Below are positions 50,441 through 61,899 of a stretch of 64,000 nucleotides of DNA, piece by piece. Both the position numbers and the translations under genes were made by a program. The DNA lies in assembly GCF_000003815.2 (NCBI RefSeq), contig NC_049984.1:5605258-5669257 (forward strand), given 5' to 3'. Positions within the stretch are counted from its first letter, which is position 1. Each line of letters begins with the position of its first letter. The stretch is from Branchiostoma floridae (lineage: Eukaryota; Chordata; Leptocardii; Amphioxiformes; Branchiostomatidae). A model generated the notes under the pieces. It searched no databases. It was not told the DNA's origin and saw only the letters and a program-made list of their open reading frames with translations.

Positions 50441-53400
50441 TGCGCACTAGTACCGTTTCTCTCTGCGTCCCAACCTGTAGGCAGTGAGGTTTGGAAAGTA
50501 GCGGGCTTTTCGGATTGGGGGAGCGGGAGGGCGGGTGTGTGTCGTCGGGTGGGTGGCGGTTGATCAACATGTCGTCCATTTCTGCAGAACAGATCCCTCC
50601 CGTGGCGAGACCGGGCTAGCATCTGCTTCTTCTCCAGACACTTCTCTAACCCAACTTTCACTTTTCAGTGCCGACTTCCACTTTCCTATAACAACAGTCG
50701 CCTGATGAATGGGATAGCAACAGTCGGCCCAAGGCAGGCCATCTCTACTGGTAACCGCTGGAACGTTCTCTGCCTTCAGACAGCCGCATTAGGCTGCGGT
50801 CTGCTGGGTGTGAAAGTGGGGTCATGTTGGGGTTTTCCCTCCCATCACCTGACTGCCCATCTCTCGCAAATCTTTGATATTTGTCGTCAGCGGCCGATAT
50901 TTCATGGGAAGTTGGAGAGATTTTTTGACCATCTCTTTAATACAAATCTTGGGATTTTCATACCTCCAGCTGATTCTCGGGAAAGTTGTATTTCAAACAA
51001 TTTTTTTGGCCATTTCTCTCAAATATTGCAAATTCGACATGTGAAGCCAATATTCGATTTGTTTGTTTGAAAGTTTCTTTCCAAATATAGATTTTGGCTA
51101 TCCATTGACAATGCCTGCCAATTTTTGATAGGAACTCGTTTTTGAGAAATTTTTGCTTGATTTGACTATCGTTTCATATGATATGCTAACTTTGCTGACA
51201 TATTTCAGTAGTTTCAATATTACATATTTACAGTCTTCTCAAAATACTAGAAAGGTGACCATTACAAAGCCAATTTTTAACATCTGTCAATTTTTAACAT
51301 CTGACATGGAGATATGAAATAGACGTTTGATCACAACTTGAAAAGTGTTAGAGAGACAACAATTTGAATTTTGTTAGAGAGACAACAATTTGAATTTTAT
51401 TATTTTTACACAGAAAATCTAAATGACATATTTCTTGGTTATTTTCTTTGAGGATTCTATCTTATTAGATGATAAAATTTCAAGTAATTTTCATTGAAGG
51501 TGGGTGTTATTAAAACCTTCTTGAAGGAAAGTCTTGTTCCCTCATTTAACAGGTGCGTGGTGTGTTGAAAGAACTGCCGGTACGCTGTCAGAAATTAGGA
51601 TGCCTTTGCGCTCCCATCTTTCCTCATTTTATCCCGGCAAGGCCTATCCTCCTGCCGATTGATTGCGGTTTCTTTTATTACATTTGCATTTGTGGTCCAC
51701 CAGGGAAATCACATCCTTTGCTTTTTGTTCCCTCTGGGAGCGCGCGGAGGCCTCCGAATGCGATCCCACTGTATTGAATCTCTAATTGAGGTATAAATAA
51801 ACAATAAAGGTCGGCGCTTTCGCCGAAGAAGCGGCGTCGCCTCCACCGAGGCGCGGGGCAGGAGCCCGGCCCAGACGATTAACTGCGTTTTGTCGTGTCA
51901 AGGAGGGACAAAGCGGGAACATGACATAACCGTGTTCGATATCGATACGCCGGGAAGGCCGCTGCCTGGTCGTGTGGCACTGTAGGAAGCCTGACGTCAA
52001 CTGTGTCTCAAAAAAGCTGCAACAATTCCTTCTCCTTGACCTCTTTTAAAGGCAAATTACTTTCGTAACATTTGTCATTATAAAACGTTGACCCTATGCA
52101 TAATCCCCTCGTGATATTGTATTTTAGTACCTCAGTGAGGCTCTGAAATGTGCACTAAAACCTTATGGTGCCTTGCATCAAGATCGTTTTCCCCTACGTA
52201 TCAAACAAATCTAACTGGCTACCGCCGATTCCTCAAAGGAAAAACTTGTAACAAGAAAATGGAGAAGACAAATCCTGCCACAAGACACAGAGCTTTGCAT
52301 CAATGACACAGGAGGCTTTTCCTTTAGTCTGTAGAGTTTTGGATCACTTTCATCAAATGAAGATATAATGTCTTTGGTAGAGCCGACTTTGAGCATTCAT
52401 CTTGCAATTAAGCACCGTGCCAGTGACTGAGGCAGTACATATAGGAGCAATAAAGCAGCCTGCAAAGGAAATAACTTAAAAAGAAGACACATTACTGGAA
52501 AACATGGTACACTGTAATATAATAATTTGCCTTGTTACATGTTGGAAATATGTCAGCTGTCCAAAGGACAAAGAAACAAATTTACATCAATCTCGTGTAA
52601 TACTGTGCTTCCTGGCCCTAGACCCTATTAATCTCCAAGCAGATCCTATGGTAGTGTAAGATTGTATCAAAAGCTGGCAGAGGAGTGAAGCAGGCTTTAG
52701 GAGTGTGTTTTGATACCGGGCAAATGGACACCTTTTGGCTGACTACACTCCTTGGCCAGTTTGGTACTATCTTATGTTTTGCTTGGAGATTAAGACCCTG
52801 TATCCTTTTCTTTCTTCGTTCTAGTTCGCTCAAATAGTCACCCCCCCCCCCCCCCCTGAATTGCTAATTTGACTCCTCACACCCTCTCTGAGATTCTCCT
52901 CTCAAGTGCATTGACATGACATACCCAGTACCAGGTATACTCACTAAGAAAATGTGCAAATTAAACTTAAAGAATTCTGTTTTGTTGACATCAAAATTGA
53001 TCAGAATCAGATCAAGAATTTGTCTTCAAATCATTTTTATGGAACAGGCAGTTGGAAGTTATATATACATCATGACTTGAAGTTGAAGTAGCAGCTATAT
53101 ATAGTGTGGAGTATTGTAAAAAAAGATTCTGGTACTGCATCTAATTGTAAATGATATGGATGTTCTCTGTGGGGTGCACTCTTTTGGAAAATTATGCTTG
53201 TGGTGATGCAAAGACTTCTTTTATTACTTTGTGTCTTTCAGTCTACTGTATGATATCAGTCTAAATTATCTCGATCCTCAGAATAATGTATGTGTACTGG
53301 TACACTATGCATGTACTACAATTACGGGGCTCGAAATACCACCTGCATATGCAGGTTAGGGCATGTAAAATTGGAGCTGTGCAGGTATTTCTGGTGTCTA

Positions 53401-56400
53401 CCTGCACCTAACCTGCACTGGTCAATGTACTGGGTTTTATACATAAAGGAGCATGTGGATTGTTATAAGCTGCATGAATGTTACCTCCTATAAAGAACAT
53501 CTTGAGTATGATCCATACTTCCTAAATTCAGAGTAGTGCAGGTAAAAGTTGTCTGATGCAGGCAATTTTAAATGTTACCCGCACCGGTGCAGGTATGCAG
53601 AAAAAAGTATTTCGAGCCCAGAATTGTTAAGGTACTGGTGACCAAGTTCTGGCAAACTTTCAGAATTCCCTTGTATTCCATAATCCATTGCAGTTTACAA
53701 TTCAGTGTTGTTTTCTTTTAATCATGATACACTATCACTATAGTATTCAGTGACACTTTTCACCTAAAAGTCACAAACATAATGGCTGCAAAGTCCTGTA
53801 TTTCATTGGTCCAACACTGTCAATCAATCAATCAATCAATCAACCAATCAATCATTTATTCAATCAATCAATCAACTGTCATTAGAATTCTTAAAATGCA
53901 AATTGTCACAAAAGTTAGAGAAGAAATGCATCACAAGGAACATGAAAATATGAAGTCTAAATAGTGAAATATTCATCAAAAGTATTTACATATAGTGATA
54001 TACATAGCTAATTGTAACTTTACTAGTACAGTACCTTACTTTGTAATGCATATCTTCATTGAACTGCGATTTTTCACCTGTTTTCGTGTATTCTCTTCTG
54101 TGTTATGATTTCCTTGATTTTTGAATCAGTGTTTTGATTTTATTCTGGCTTCTGCAGGCGAGTTAGAGAATGCCCTGGCAAGCGGTGCTGAGGGAGCAGA
54201 GGAAGTAAAGGAGGACGAAGGAGAATGTGTCAACAACAACAACAACAATGGACCATCCAACCAAGTTCAAGGTATTCCTGAACTGTATTCCAGAACTGCA
54301 TGGTGTGATGAAGCAGATTTGACAAAACAGAAAGTGAAATTTTAAACTGTACATAGTGCCCCAATTTGGCTATTACAAGTACAAGCTATGGGACTGAGCG
54401 AGTGAATGAGTGAGAAGAGTGTAACTCTAAGGAATAAGGGAAAGTACTTTAAAATGTAAGAATGTGTAAAATCTATATGTCTAAATCCTTTATAATATGG
54501 GGGAAAAACAGCCTAAATTGAAGTTAAGTGTATATGTAAATAAGATTCTTCCCCAAGAAGGTTATATTTTTAGTAGTGCATATTTATGTACTTGCGAATA
54601 GTCAATGAGTTGTGGATGTATCTTGACAATGTTTGGTATGTGGGTAGGTGTCATCAAAATGTTTGATTATGGACCCCCTAGAAATTAAACATTCTACAGC
54701 ACTGCAGAATGATCTTGGGGTGGCACATATAACTTTTTGGTCTCTGAAAGGGATAATTTAGGTTTGGGCCCCCTAGCAGCTTTTTTTTAGACCTGCAAGG
54801 ATCTTTTTGTTGGAGTTTTGTCAAAGGATAACTAAAAAAAAAAGAGATGGATGTATTTTCATAACTTTTGGCATTGTAAAAGAAAAGTCTTGAGTCTAGG
54901 CACTTTTGGAATATATTAATAAAGGAAGGAAAGCAAAACCACCGCCCCTAATAATGTGGACTAGTCATTTTTTTTACTCAGCCATGATTCTTGCAGATGT
55001 AATAAGTGCCATAAGTGGCAAGTCCGGGGGCAACCCACAGCCATTCACGCTCCCAATCAACCTTCCCACCAAATTGGTTCATGAAGGAAAAACGAGCCTC
55101 AAGACTGGAGAGTGGGATTTTGAGCTTTCCCCCATATCTGAGTTATTTTCTGGGTTATCTGTAGTTGATAGGTGAGGAATGGGCAGAATCTCCCTAGGTG
55201 GCTCGCACATTTTCCAGGTTGCCAGCATCCTGTGGAGTTACATATGCCGCAGGGTTCTAGCCAGGATTTTCTTCTATCACGATGCAGTGCTCGAAACACC
55301 CGCTTGCACGCTTGCAAACGCAACCACAATTTGGTTGGCGCAACTTAATTTCGAACCCAGGTTAGGTAGGACAGTGTGCAACCTGAAATTTGCAGTTGGA
55401 AGACCGCTATTCCCCCACTTATGTGTGTAAGCTTTTACATTCTAGATATAAGTAGTTATCTGTAAATGAAAGAAAAGATAATGGGTAAGCAGGTGATTTG
55501 AAGAAAGTAATAACTTGGAAGTGTAACTTGGAAGTGGTGCAACCTGAAATGTTGATGGCGCAACCTGGCTTTTGACTCAGGTTGCTGCCTGGTCAACCTA
55601 GCTGAAAAAATGTAAGCACTGTATAATGTTAAGGCTGAGGTAGAGGGATGGTGTGAAATTGTAAGGTACTAGTATTAAGTTGGCATTCTAAGAGTATCCC
55701 TGTTCTTTTTCAAAAATATACATTGCAATTAGAAATAGAGAGTTTTTTGGCAGTTTGGTCATATAAAATTTTTTTTTCATCTTTTTCATCTGACATTATT
55801 ACACAAGTTGATAGTGATACTACATGGTCCTTAATTTGCTGTGGTGGTCACAAATAATAGCTTGATGGCCCAATACCCTAAAATGCACACCATTTTTGGC
55901 AACAAAGTGTATCTCCTAGTCCTAATTCTCTGCATCTCTTAGATCTGGTACAGGCAAATATATTTGTTTTATCAACTGCTTGTCTGCTAATATATTGGGG
56001 GGCAGGGCAGACATTTTGATGAAGTTTTTGTTAGATGACAAGTGGTGTATAAATACTATAATGATTATTAAACAGGAGAGCTTTATTAGTTGTGAAGAAG
56101 ACATTGTAAATGGTCTTTAAGACACTCTTCCACACTGTGCATCATTTCAGCCCATTAGTGTGCTTGCCTGAACTTGGAAGCAGAAACTCGTTGAAACTCA
56201 TTTGTTGCAGAATGGTGCACGCATCCGTCTTCATTCCCCCGCAAACCTCCGTGGTACGTCCCGTTAGACGCCCGCGAAGCCTCCCGGGGTTTTAATCAGA
56301 GCAAAAGTTTTGTCTCGTAATTCACAGACAAGATGAATAGATCTATTTGCTTCCCCCAGAAGGCAGTGGGGAGCAGGAGGAGGAAGGCCCTTCCAACAGC

Positions 56401-56578
56401 ATGGCAGAGAAGGGCAAGGAGGTTCAAGAGAACTCCCCACGCCAGCCATCCGAGAGGGGGAGTCCTGGCTGCCTGGAGGAGGATACGCGACAAATCTACC
56501 GCTGCGACACGTGCGGAGCGACGCTAGCCACGCTGTCGGACTTCATGGACCACCGCAACTACGTCTGCGGAAGCGCAG
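50386..56578 (+). CDS. ZNF423/ZNF521-like zinc-finger transcription factor, first three coding exons
   Basis: Exons 50386-50425, 54158-54271 and 56360-56578 join in phase 1 (C|GC, G|AA) and the last ends AGCGCAG before GTAAGG, also phase 1; 373 nt. Exon 1 is MSRRKQARPRALK, the N-terminal NuRD-recruiting motif found in SALL, BCL11, FOG and ZNF423/521 proteins. Exon 2 is acidic, with KEDEGE and a poly-Asn run. Exon 3 ends with a C2H-type finger, IYRCDTCGATLATLSDFMDH followed by RNYVC, most like the first finger of ZNF423/ZNF521. The family are multi-finger regulators of neural and haematopoietic differentiation. Very long introns (3.7 and 2.1 kb, then over 7 kb) fit a developmental regulator; the finger arrays lie beyond the window. 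FOG or another MSRRKQ-family member cannot be excluded. Confidence 0.72.
51560..52450. promoter_or_regulatory. Candidate intronic regulatory blocks
   Basis: 51630-51760, 51800-51980 (CpG-rich) and 52200-52450 are unusually free of repeats and low-complexity DNA, with mixed base composition, in the first intron of the zinc-finger gene. Conservation cannot be judged from one sequence; this is a guess based on texture. Confidence 0.25.
52629..52793. mobile_element. Mutator-like MITE, full-length copy
   Basis: TTAATCTCCAAGCAGATCC left; GTTTTGCTTGGAGATTAA right; inner TGTATCAAAAGCTGGCAGAG / CTTGGCCAGTTTGGTAC arms. Flanked by AGACCCTAT and AGACCCTGT (9 bp, one mismatch). Confidence 0.85.
53327..53619. 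mobile_element. Miniature element, TIR GGGCTCGAAATAC
   Basis: GGGCTCGAAATAC (53327-53339) is exactly inverted at 53607-53619. The interior is full of CAGGT/ACCTG repeats. A related element (CAGTGCTCGAAACAC ... AAGCACTG) lies at about 55283-55622. Confidence 0.75.
53820..53875. repeat. (AATC)n microsatellite
   Basis: About 55 bp of CAAT/AATC tetranucleotides in the zinc-finger gene intron 1. Confidence 0.9.
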
Positions 56579-56587
56579 GTAAGGAAC

Positions 56588-56920
56588 TGTAGCATCACCT
56601 TTCGAAAATAATTTGGTAGAAAATAGGGTATAGGAGAATTCTTATACATAACCAGTAAGTACTTATTTTGCTTACATTTTGGTCTGGATAAGAAAGTCAA
56701 AACCAGTGATAAACCGGGACAAGGGGGGGATACAAACTTAGCCACATTTTGGATTGTGTTCTCGCCGCAAAAGCACCACCTACATCGGCTACACATAGCG
56801 GCAAAAAGCAGAACTCCAGTCAGAAGCTCTGTGGAAGGTGTCGGATAGACACCGAAACGCAAGCAAAGTGAGTGCATACTGGTTGAGTATAAGAATTCTC
56901 CAATACCCTGTAACATCACC
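56588..56920. mobile_element. Palindromic element inserted next to zinc-finger exon 3
   Basis: GGGTATAGGAGAATTCTTAT near 56625 is mirrored by ATAAGAATTCTCCAATACCC near 56888-56908. TGTAGCATCACCT (56588) and TGTAACATCACCT (56909) flank it. The inner part has GTGTCGGATAGACACCGAAACG, another small hairpin. Confidence 0.65.
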
Positions 56921-58070
56921 TCCTTGTTTACATCAATAACTCGTGATTTCTAATTCAGCAGGCAGTTTAACAGCCCTCGGGACAGTTTCATCTTCGCCCG
57001 ACTTCTGACAAGACTTTGCTAGAGGTTTCTTCCACTGCTGTTTAATTGTATTGATTGCGATCTCGTACAGCCGGTGTAATACAGGAGAATTGGTGCCTCC
57101 CACGGTGCGCTTGCACAGTCGCAAAATGTCAAGACAGGTAAGGGAAAGGTGAGCAATCATTTAGCAACCTTTCCAGGGCAGGTTTATGTCGCCTTAACAA
57201 GCAGGTGAGTGTCACTGGAGACACTGGCAGGGTGATGTCATGTGATTGGAAGTGACGGTCCAGATTTGGTAGAGACGTCAAGATAACAGATGCATATGAC
57301 ATGCCGGAGGGCAGAGGACAACATTCTCGTCTTTGTCAAACAGAGTGTGAAACTTCTGCAGTACTGAATCATTTCTGTCCATAAGAAAGAGATGTCTACT
57401 TTTCTCTTAGTACACACTCTCTACTTTTTTGTCAAACCAAGGAGGCACAAGCCAAGGTTGAAAAGAGTTTTTGCTGCGGCAGTACTAATTTTACAATTCT
57501 GTCCTATGGAGAGAGATTTTCAGTGGTACACAGGAGAAGGTTTGAATTTATAAAGTTCTGTTGTCATAAAGTGTATGATGATTCAAGATAGAATTGTGTT
57601 ATTTTGTGCTGAAGTGCTGTTTATCAGTTTGCTCACTTGTAAAAAGTTGTATGCAATAGAGTCTTCTTTGAGACACTATTTGACACTGTTAAGACCCCTA
57701 GTGACACTGGACATACAAACATTTATAGTACATTTTTGTATTGCAAGACAAATTGTAGGGTTTAAATGATGAAATTGTAAGCTTTCAAAGAAGCTACTTG
57801 CACATGCATTTCCAATGTAAATACACTATAAATGAACTAACCATGCTACTTTCTTCTAGAAGTAGAACAACTAAAACGGTTGTGGAGGCTCAAACATTTT
57901 TGGCACGATAGTAGTAATTTTCTAAGAAAGTCCAAGTAGACAAGACTTGTTCTGCACTAGTTAGTCCATCTACTATATGTACCAAAAACGTACCATTTTC
58001 AGGTGAAAGACAGTTTACAGGTTGTTCCAAAGTTTGTTTGCCAGCAAAATAGTATAAAAGCTAAAGGTAC
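56921..58070. other. Zinc-finger gene intron, nothing specific
   Basis: Single-copy-looking intronic DNA with no exon recognised. 56940-57400 has mixed base composition and could hold regulatory sequence. Confidence 0.35.
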
Positions 58071-58074
58071 CGGT

Positions 58075-58345
58075 AGCATACATAGTCCAGTGGTTATCCA
58101 CCCTGCCCCTGGACCAAGAGGTTGGGAGTTCGAATCCACCCACATGTACGCTACTGGAAAGGGTCACAGTTCTTAGTACAGGGCGTTCAGCTGTGGTCTA
58201 TTGTTCGTTGTACTTATCGAAAAGAGACAAGGGATTTTCTCTGGTGCAATGAACCTGTGAATACAATATATAGAATATAGTCTGTCTTCTCTGTCTCCAC
58301 CGTTGGAAGAGTAACGCTTCAGTGAGCTACACTGGTTTGAGATCC
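58075..58345 (+). repeat. tRNA-derived SINE
   Basis: tRNA-like head from GTAGCATACATAGTCCAGTG with B box GGGAGTTCGAATCCACCC and ending TACGCTAC, whose last bases pair with the opening GTAGC. It is followed by a tRNA-unrelated body with TTATCGAAAAGAGACAAGGG, a motif also near 37395. Confidence 0.65.
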
Positions 58346-59029
58346 GAAAATAATTTCATCAGGTTGGTAGATCATAGGACATGAGAGTTTTCTTTTACAC
58401 ATTCCTTCAACCAGTTTTTCTCACCTGCTGACGTTTCGATGTCTATCAGACACCTTCCTCAGAGCTTCTCAGATGTTTGAGATCACTTTCACCTTAATGA
58501 GCCTGATACTTTATATGTTTCTTTCCACTGAGTTGTACTCTAATAAGATGCGCTGCTGTCTTATTGCTGGGATAAACTATCAGAAAATGAGCGTTTGTTT
58601 CCGGGGTCCCAAGTCTGGCCTGGTAGGGAACATCCAATAAACTTGGTACTGGGCACTTTATTTTACAGCCATTCGCAACATGTGAGCACAGCAGAACTTG
58701 TAATAATCAGGTTTAACGTAGATATGGTTGTAAAAATTAAGTCCCCCCTCTGATGTTCACAGCTGGTCCTTTGGGATGTCCCATATGTATTGGGAAAGTG
58801 TGTTGCATGGTGGGTATTTTGAAGAAAGGGCTATGGCCAATACGTCAATTAAGGTGCAACTGTTATGTAATATAGCTAAACAGTAAACTTGTAGCTATCT
58901 ATCTCAACATTTAAAAGTGATCATCTGTAACATAGTCAAACTTGTCCTTTCTTTTGCTGACATCTCTCTACATATAAAATATTAGTCATAGAGTTTGTTG
59001 GATTAAGCTGCCCATCCACAAACAATTTA

Positions 59030-60640
59030 CACAAAAAAGCGACACGAAAGATAACCTTCTTGCTGAAGGTAAAAATGACCAAAACATTAACTTTGAGTTT
59101 GATCATTCATACTCTACAATACGTGCCTTTAAAAAACACTAATCTGGACCCTACATCTGCTTAGAGATTGATTTCTCTTTGATCTTGCAAGAATCTGCCT
59201 CCATCGGTCAGCCCACAAAAAATGACATCAGAACATAACCTTCTTGGTGAAGGTAAAAATGACCAAATAAACTTTGATCTTTCAGTTTTTCCAAAAAATA
59301 CTGACCTGGACCCTACATCTGCTTGGAGATTGAGCTTTCTTTGATCTGCCTCCATCGGTCAGCCCCCCTCCCCCATAAAATGTTCCACCTTGGAAGCAGA
59401 AGCCCCAGAAATATTCCAGAGATGTATCCAGGGATGTATCCAGGCGAGCCCCGGCGGGAAAGCCAGCACAGTTGCTAATAAAGTAAGAAGACTAGACAAT
59501 CAAACTTGTCCTTTGTTTTCCCAACATCTATCCACATCAAGATATCATCCATGGTGTTATGCTGTCCACAGACAAGCAAACCCACAAAAATGACATCAGA
59601 ACATAATCTTCTCGGTGTAGGTAAAAATGACCAAATTAACTTTGATCATTCACATGATTCAGTTTTTCCAAAAAACACTGACCTGGACCCTACATCTGCT
59701 TAGAGAATGAGCTCTCTTTGATCTTGCATGAATCTGCCTCCATCGCTCAGCCCCCCTCCCCCATAAAATGTTCCACCTTGGAAGCAGAAGCCCCAGAAAT
59801 ATTCCAGAGATGTATCCAGGGATGTATCCAATGCAAGGGAGACATGGCGGGGAATCGAGCACAGTCCCTAATACAGTAAGAAGACTAGACAATCAAACTT
59901 GTCCTTTGTTTTCTCAACATCTATCCACATCAAGATATCATCCATGGGGTTTGTAGGGTAATATGCTGTCCACAGACAAGCAAACCCACAAAAAACGACG
60001 TAAGAACATAACCCTCTTTGTGAAGGTAAAATGTAAAGGTGGAAATGAACAAATTAACTTTGATCATTCAGTTTCTCCAATAGTTACCTTTAAAAAACAC
60101 TGATCTGTACCCTACATCTGCTTAGAGATTGATTTCTCTTTGATCTTACACGAATCTGCCTCCATCGCTCTGCCCCCCTCCCCCATAAAATGTTCCACCT
60201 TGGAAGCAGAAGCCCCAGAAATATTCCAGAGATGTATCCTGGGGAGACCCGGTGGGGAAGCCTGGGCACAGTCGCTAATACAGCAAGAAGACAAGACAAT
60301 CAAAGTTGTCCTTTGTTTTCCCAACATCTATCCACATCAAGATATCATCCATGGGGGTTAATTACGCTGTCTACAGACAAGCGAACCCACAAAAAATGAC
60401 ATCAGAACATAACCTTCTTGGTGTAGGTAAAAATGACCAAATTAACTTTGATCATTCAGTTTTTTCCAAAAAGCACTGACCTGTACCCTACATCTGCTTG
60501 GAGATTGAGCTTTCTTTGATCTGCCTCCATCGGTCAGCCCCCCTCCCCCATAAAATGTTCCACCTTGGAAGCAGAAGCCCCAGAAATATTCCAGAGATGT
60601 ATCCCGGGGAGACCCTGCAGGGGAGCTAGCACAGCCATGC
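59030..60640. repeat. About 4.5 tandem copies of a 365-422 bp repeat
   Basis: The anchor CCATAAAATGTTCCACCTTG occurs at 59373, 59761, 60183 and 60548, with a partial unit before 59215. Each unit has ACATCTGCTTRGAGA, GCAGAAGCCCCAGAAATATT, AAGAAGACWAGACAATCAAA and ACATCTATCCACATCAAGAT. Periods of 388, 422 and 365 bp. Lies in the zinc-finger gene intron; no coding role seen. Confidence 0.93.
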
Positions 60641-60800
60641 CTTGATGTCATGTGTTTCTGGCATGGCCTTGCCCCCAGGCACCTAGGAGGGCAGGCTCCA
60701 GCCCTCAGAGGAGCAGAATACAGGGAGGAAAAACTCTGTGCTCTCAGAGGGGGATCTCTGCTGGTGGGGTTGAGGAGTAACATCTGCAGGGGCACGCATT

Positions 60801-60819
60801 TATATATATATATATATAG
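60801..60819. repeat. (TA)n microsatellite
   Basis: Short AT dinucleotide run just after the tandem array. Confidence 0.9.
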
Positions 60820-61899
60820 GGGCTTGTACGCAATTTTTTGTAAGGCTTGAAAAAGCTACTTTGATTTTAATGTCATTTGTGGGAAATGCTTTTTTTTATT
60901 ACTGTACAGGAGAAGCTGCTGAATTGCACTGTGCCTATTTGCCAGTGAATTTTGTGCAATTATCCGAAGTCTACCTGGACCGTACCGGTTTGGGATTTGG
61001 GGATTCCGTGCAGTTAACAGAAGTGTGCATTAATCCGTTGTGCAATCAACTGGCTTGTACTGTACCATATTTTCTAGGGAGGTGGCCAAATTTTGCATAA
61101 TTCAATTGCCTGCCTGATTTTGGTAAAAATCGTTGTTGGACAGGGACATCCCTTTAAGCATTTGCAGTATTACTGACAGTATTACTTCAAGTGCAATGTT
61201 AATTAATGTTTGTAATCTTACCATTGATCTCTTGCAAAATCCATTATTCAGCATTTTCTGTGTTATGGCATTATTGTTTCAACCATTTTAGGCATAAGGA
61301 CATGCACAATCAGGCTAGTGGACTTGTCCAACCCTACACAAACTTAAAGTTAAACTTTGATTATCTTAAAAAGCACTGGGAAAATCTCCTTTCCCCTCTT
61401 ACCTCATAATTAAGTCCCGGCGAACGTACAATCAATTTACAGTATCATGTTGTTAACCATAAACCACTCGACCTTTGCAGCAGGTGGAGGGGAACAAGGC
61501 CAGTCTGCATATCAACAGTGACATACATGTCTACATGTGTAGCAAGTTTGTCATGACAATAGCCAGGGTTTGAACCGCCTGGACTTGTAGTGTCAGCAAT
61601 TCTAGAGTCTGCCAATTCTGAAGAAATTTTCATCCTTCAGGCAGCTTCATTTTCAACAGCAATCATGCATCTTTTTTTTTTTTTTAATAGGGCGGTGTTA
61701 AGAATAATGAATAGATGGTTATGATTTAGGGTCTTCTTTTATTAGTTATAAACTGTGATTTCCCTTTTAGCTCAGTTTATAAACATGTATATTCAGTTTT
61801 TGTAAACCCTGGTTAAGGGGCTTCAATGTCATGTCTACATGTACTCTCGCACCACATTAAAGTTTCTTGTTTGACTGTACTTTGAGGATTTGTCCCGCA

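Noticed and set aside
49954-50661. Overlapping 130-170 aa open frames on both strands near 50 kb
   Set aside because: Produced by the GC-rich CpG island; no domain, and they overlap the promoter and exon 1 of the zinc-finger gene.
59030-60640. CRISPR-like array
   Set aside because: Units are 365-422 bp long diverged tandem repeats in an animal intron, not short repeats with unique spacers.
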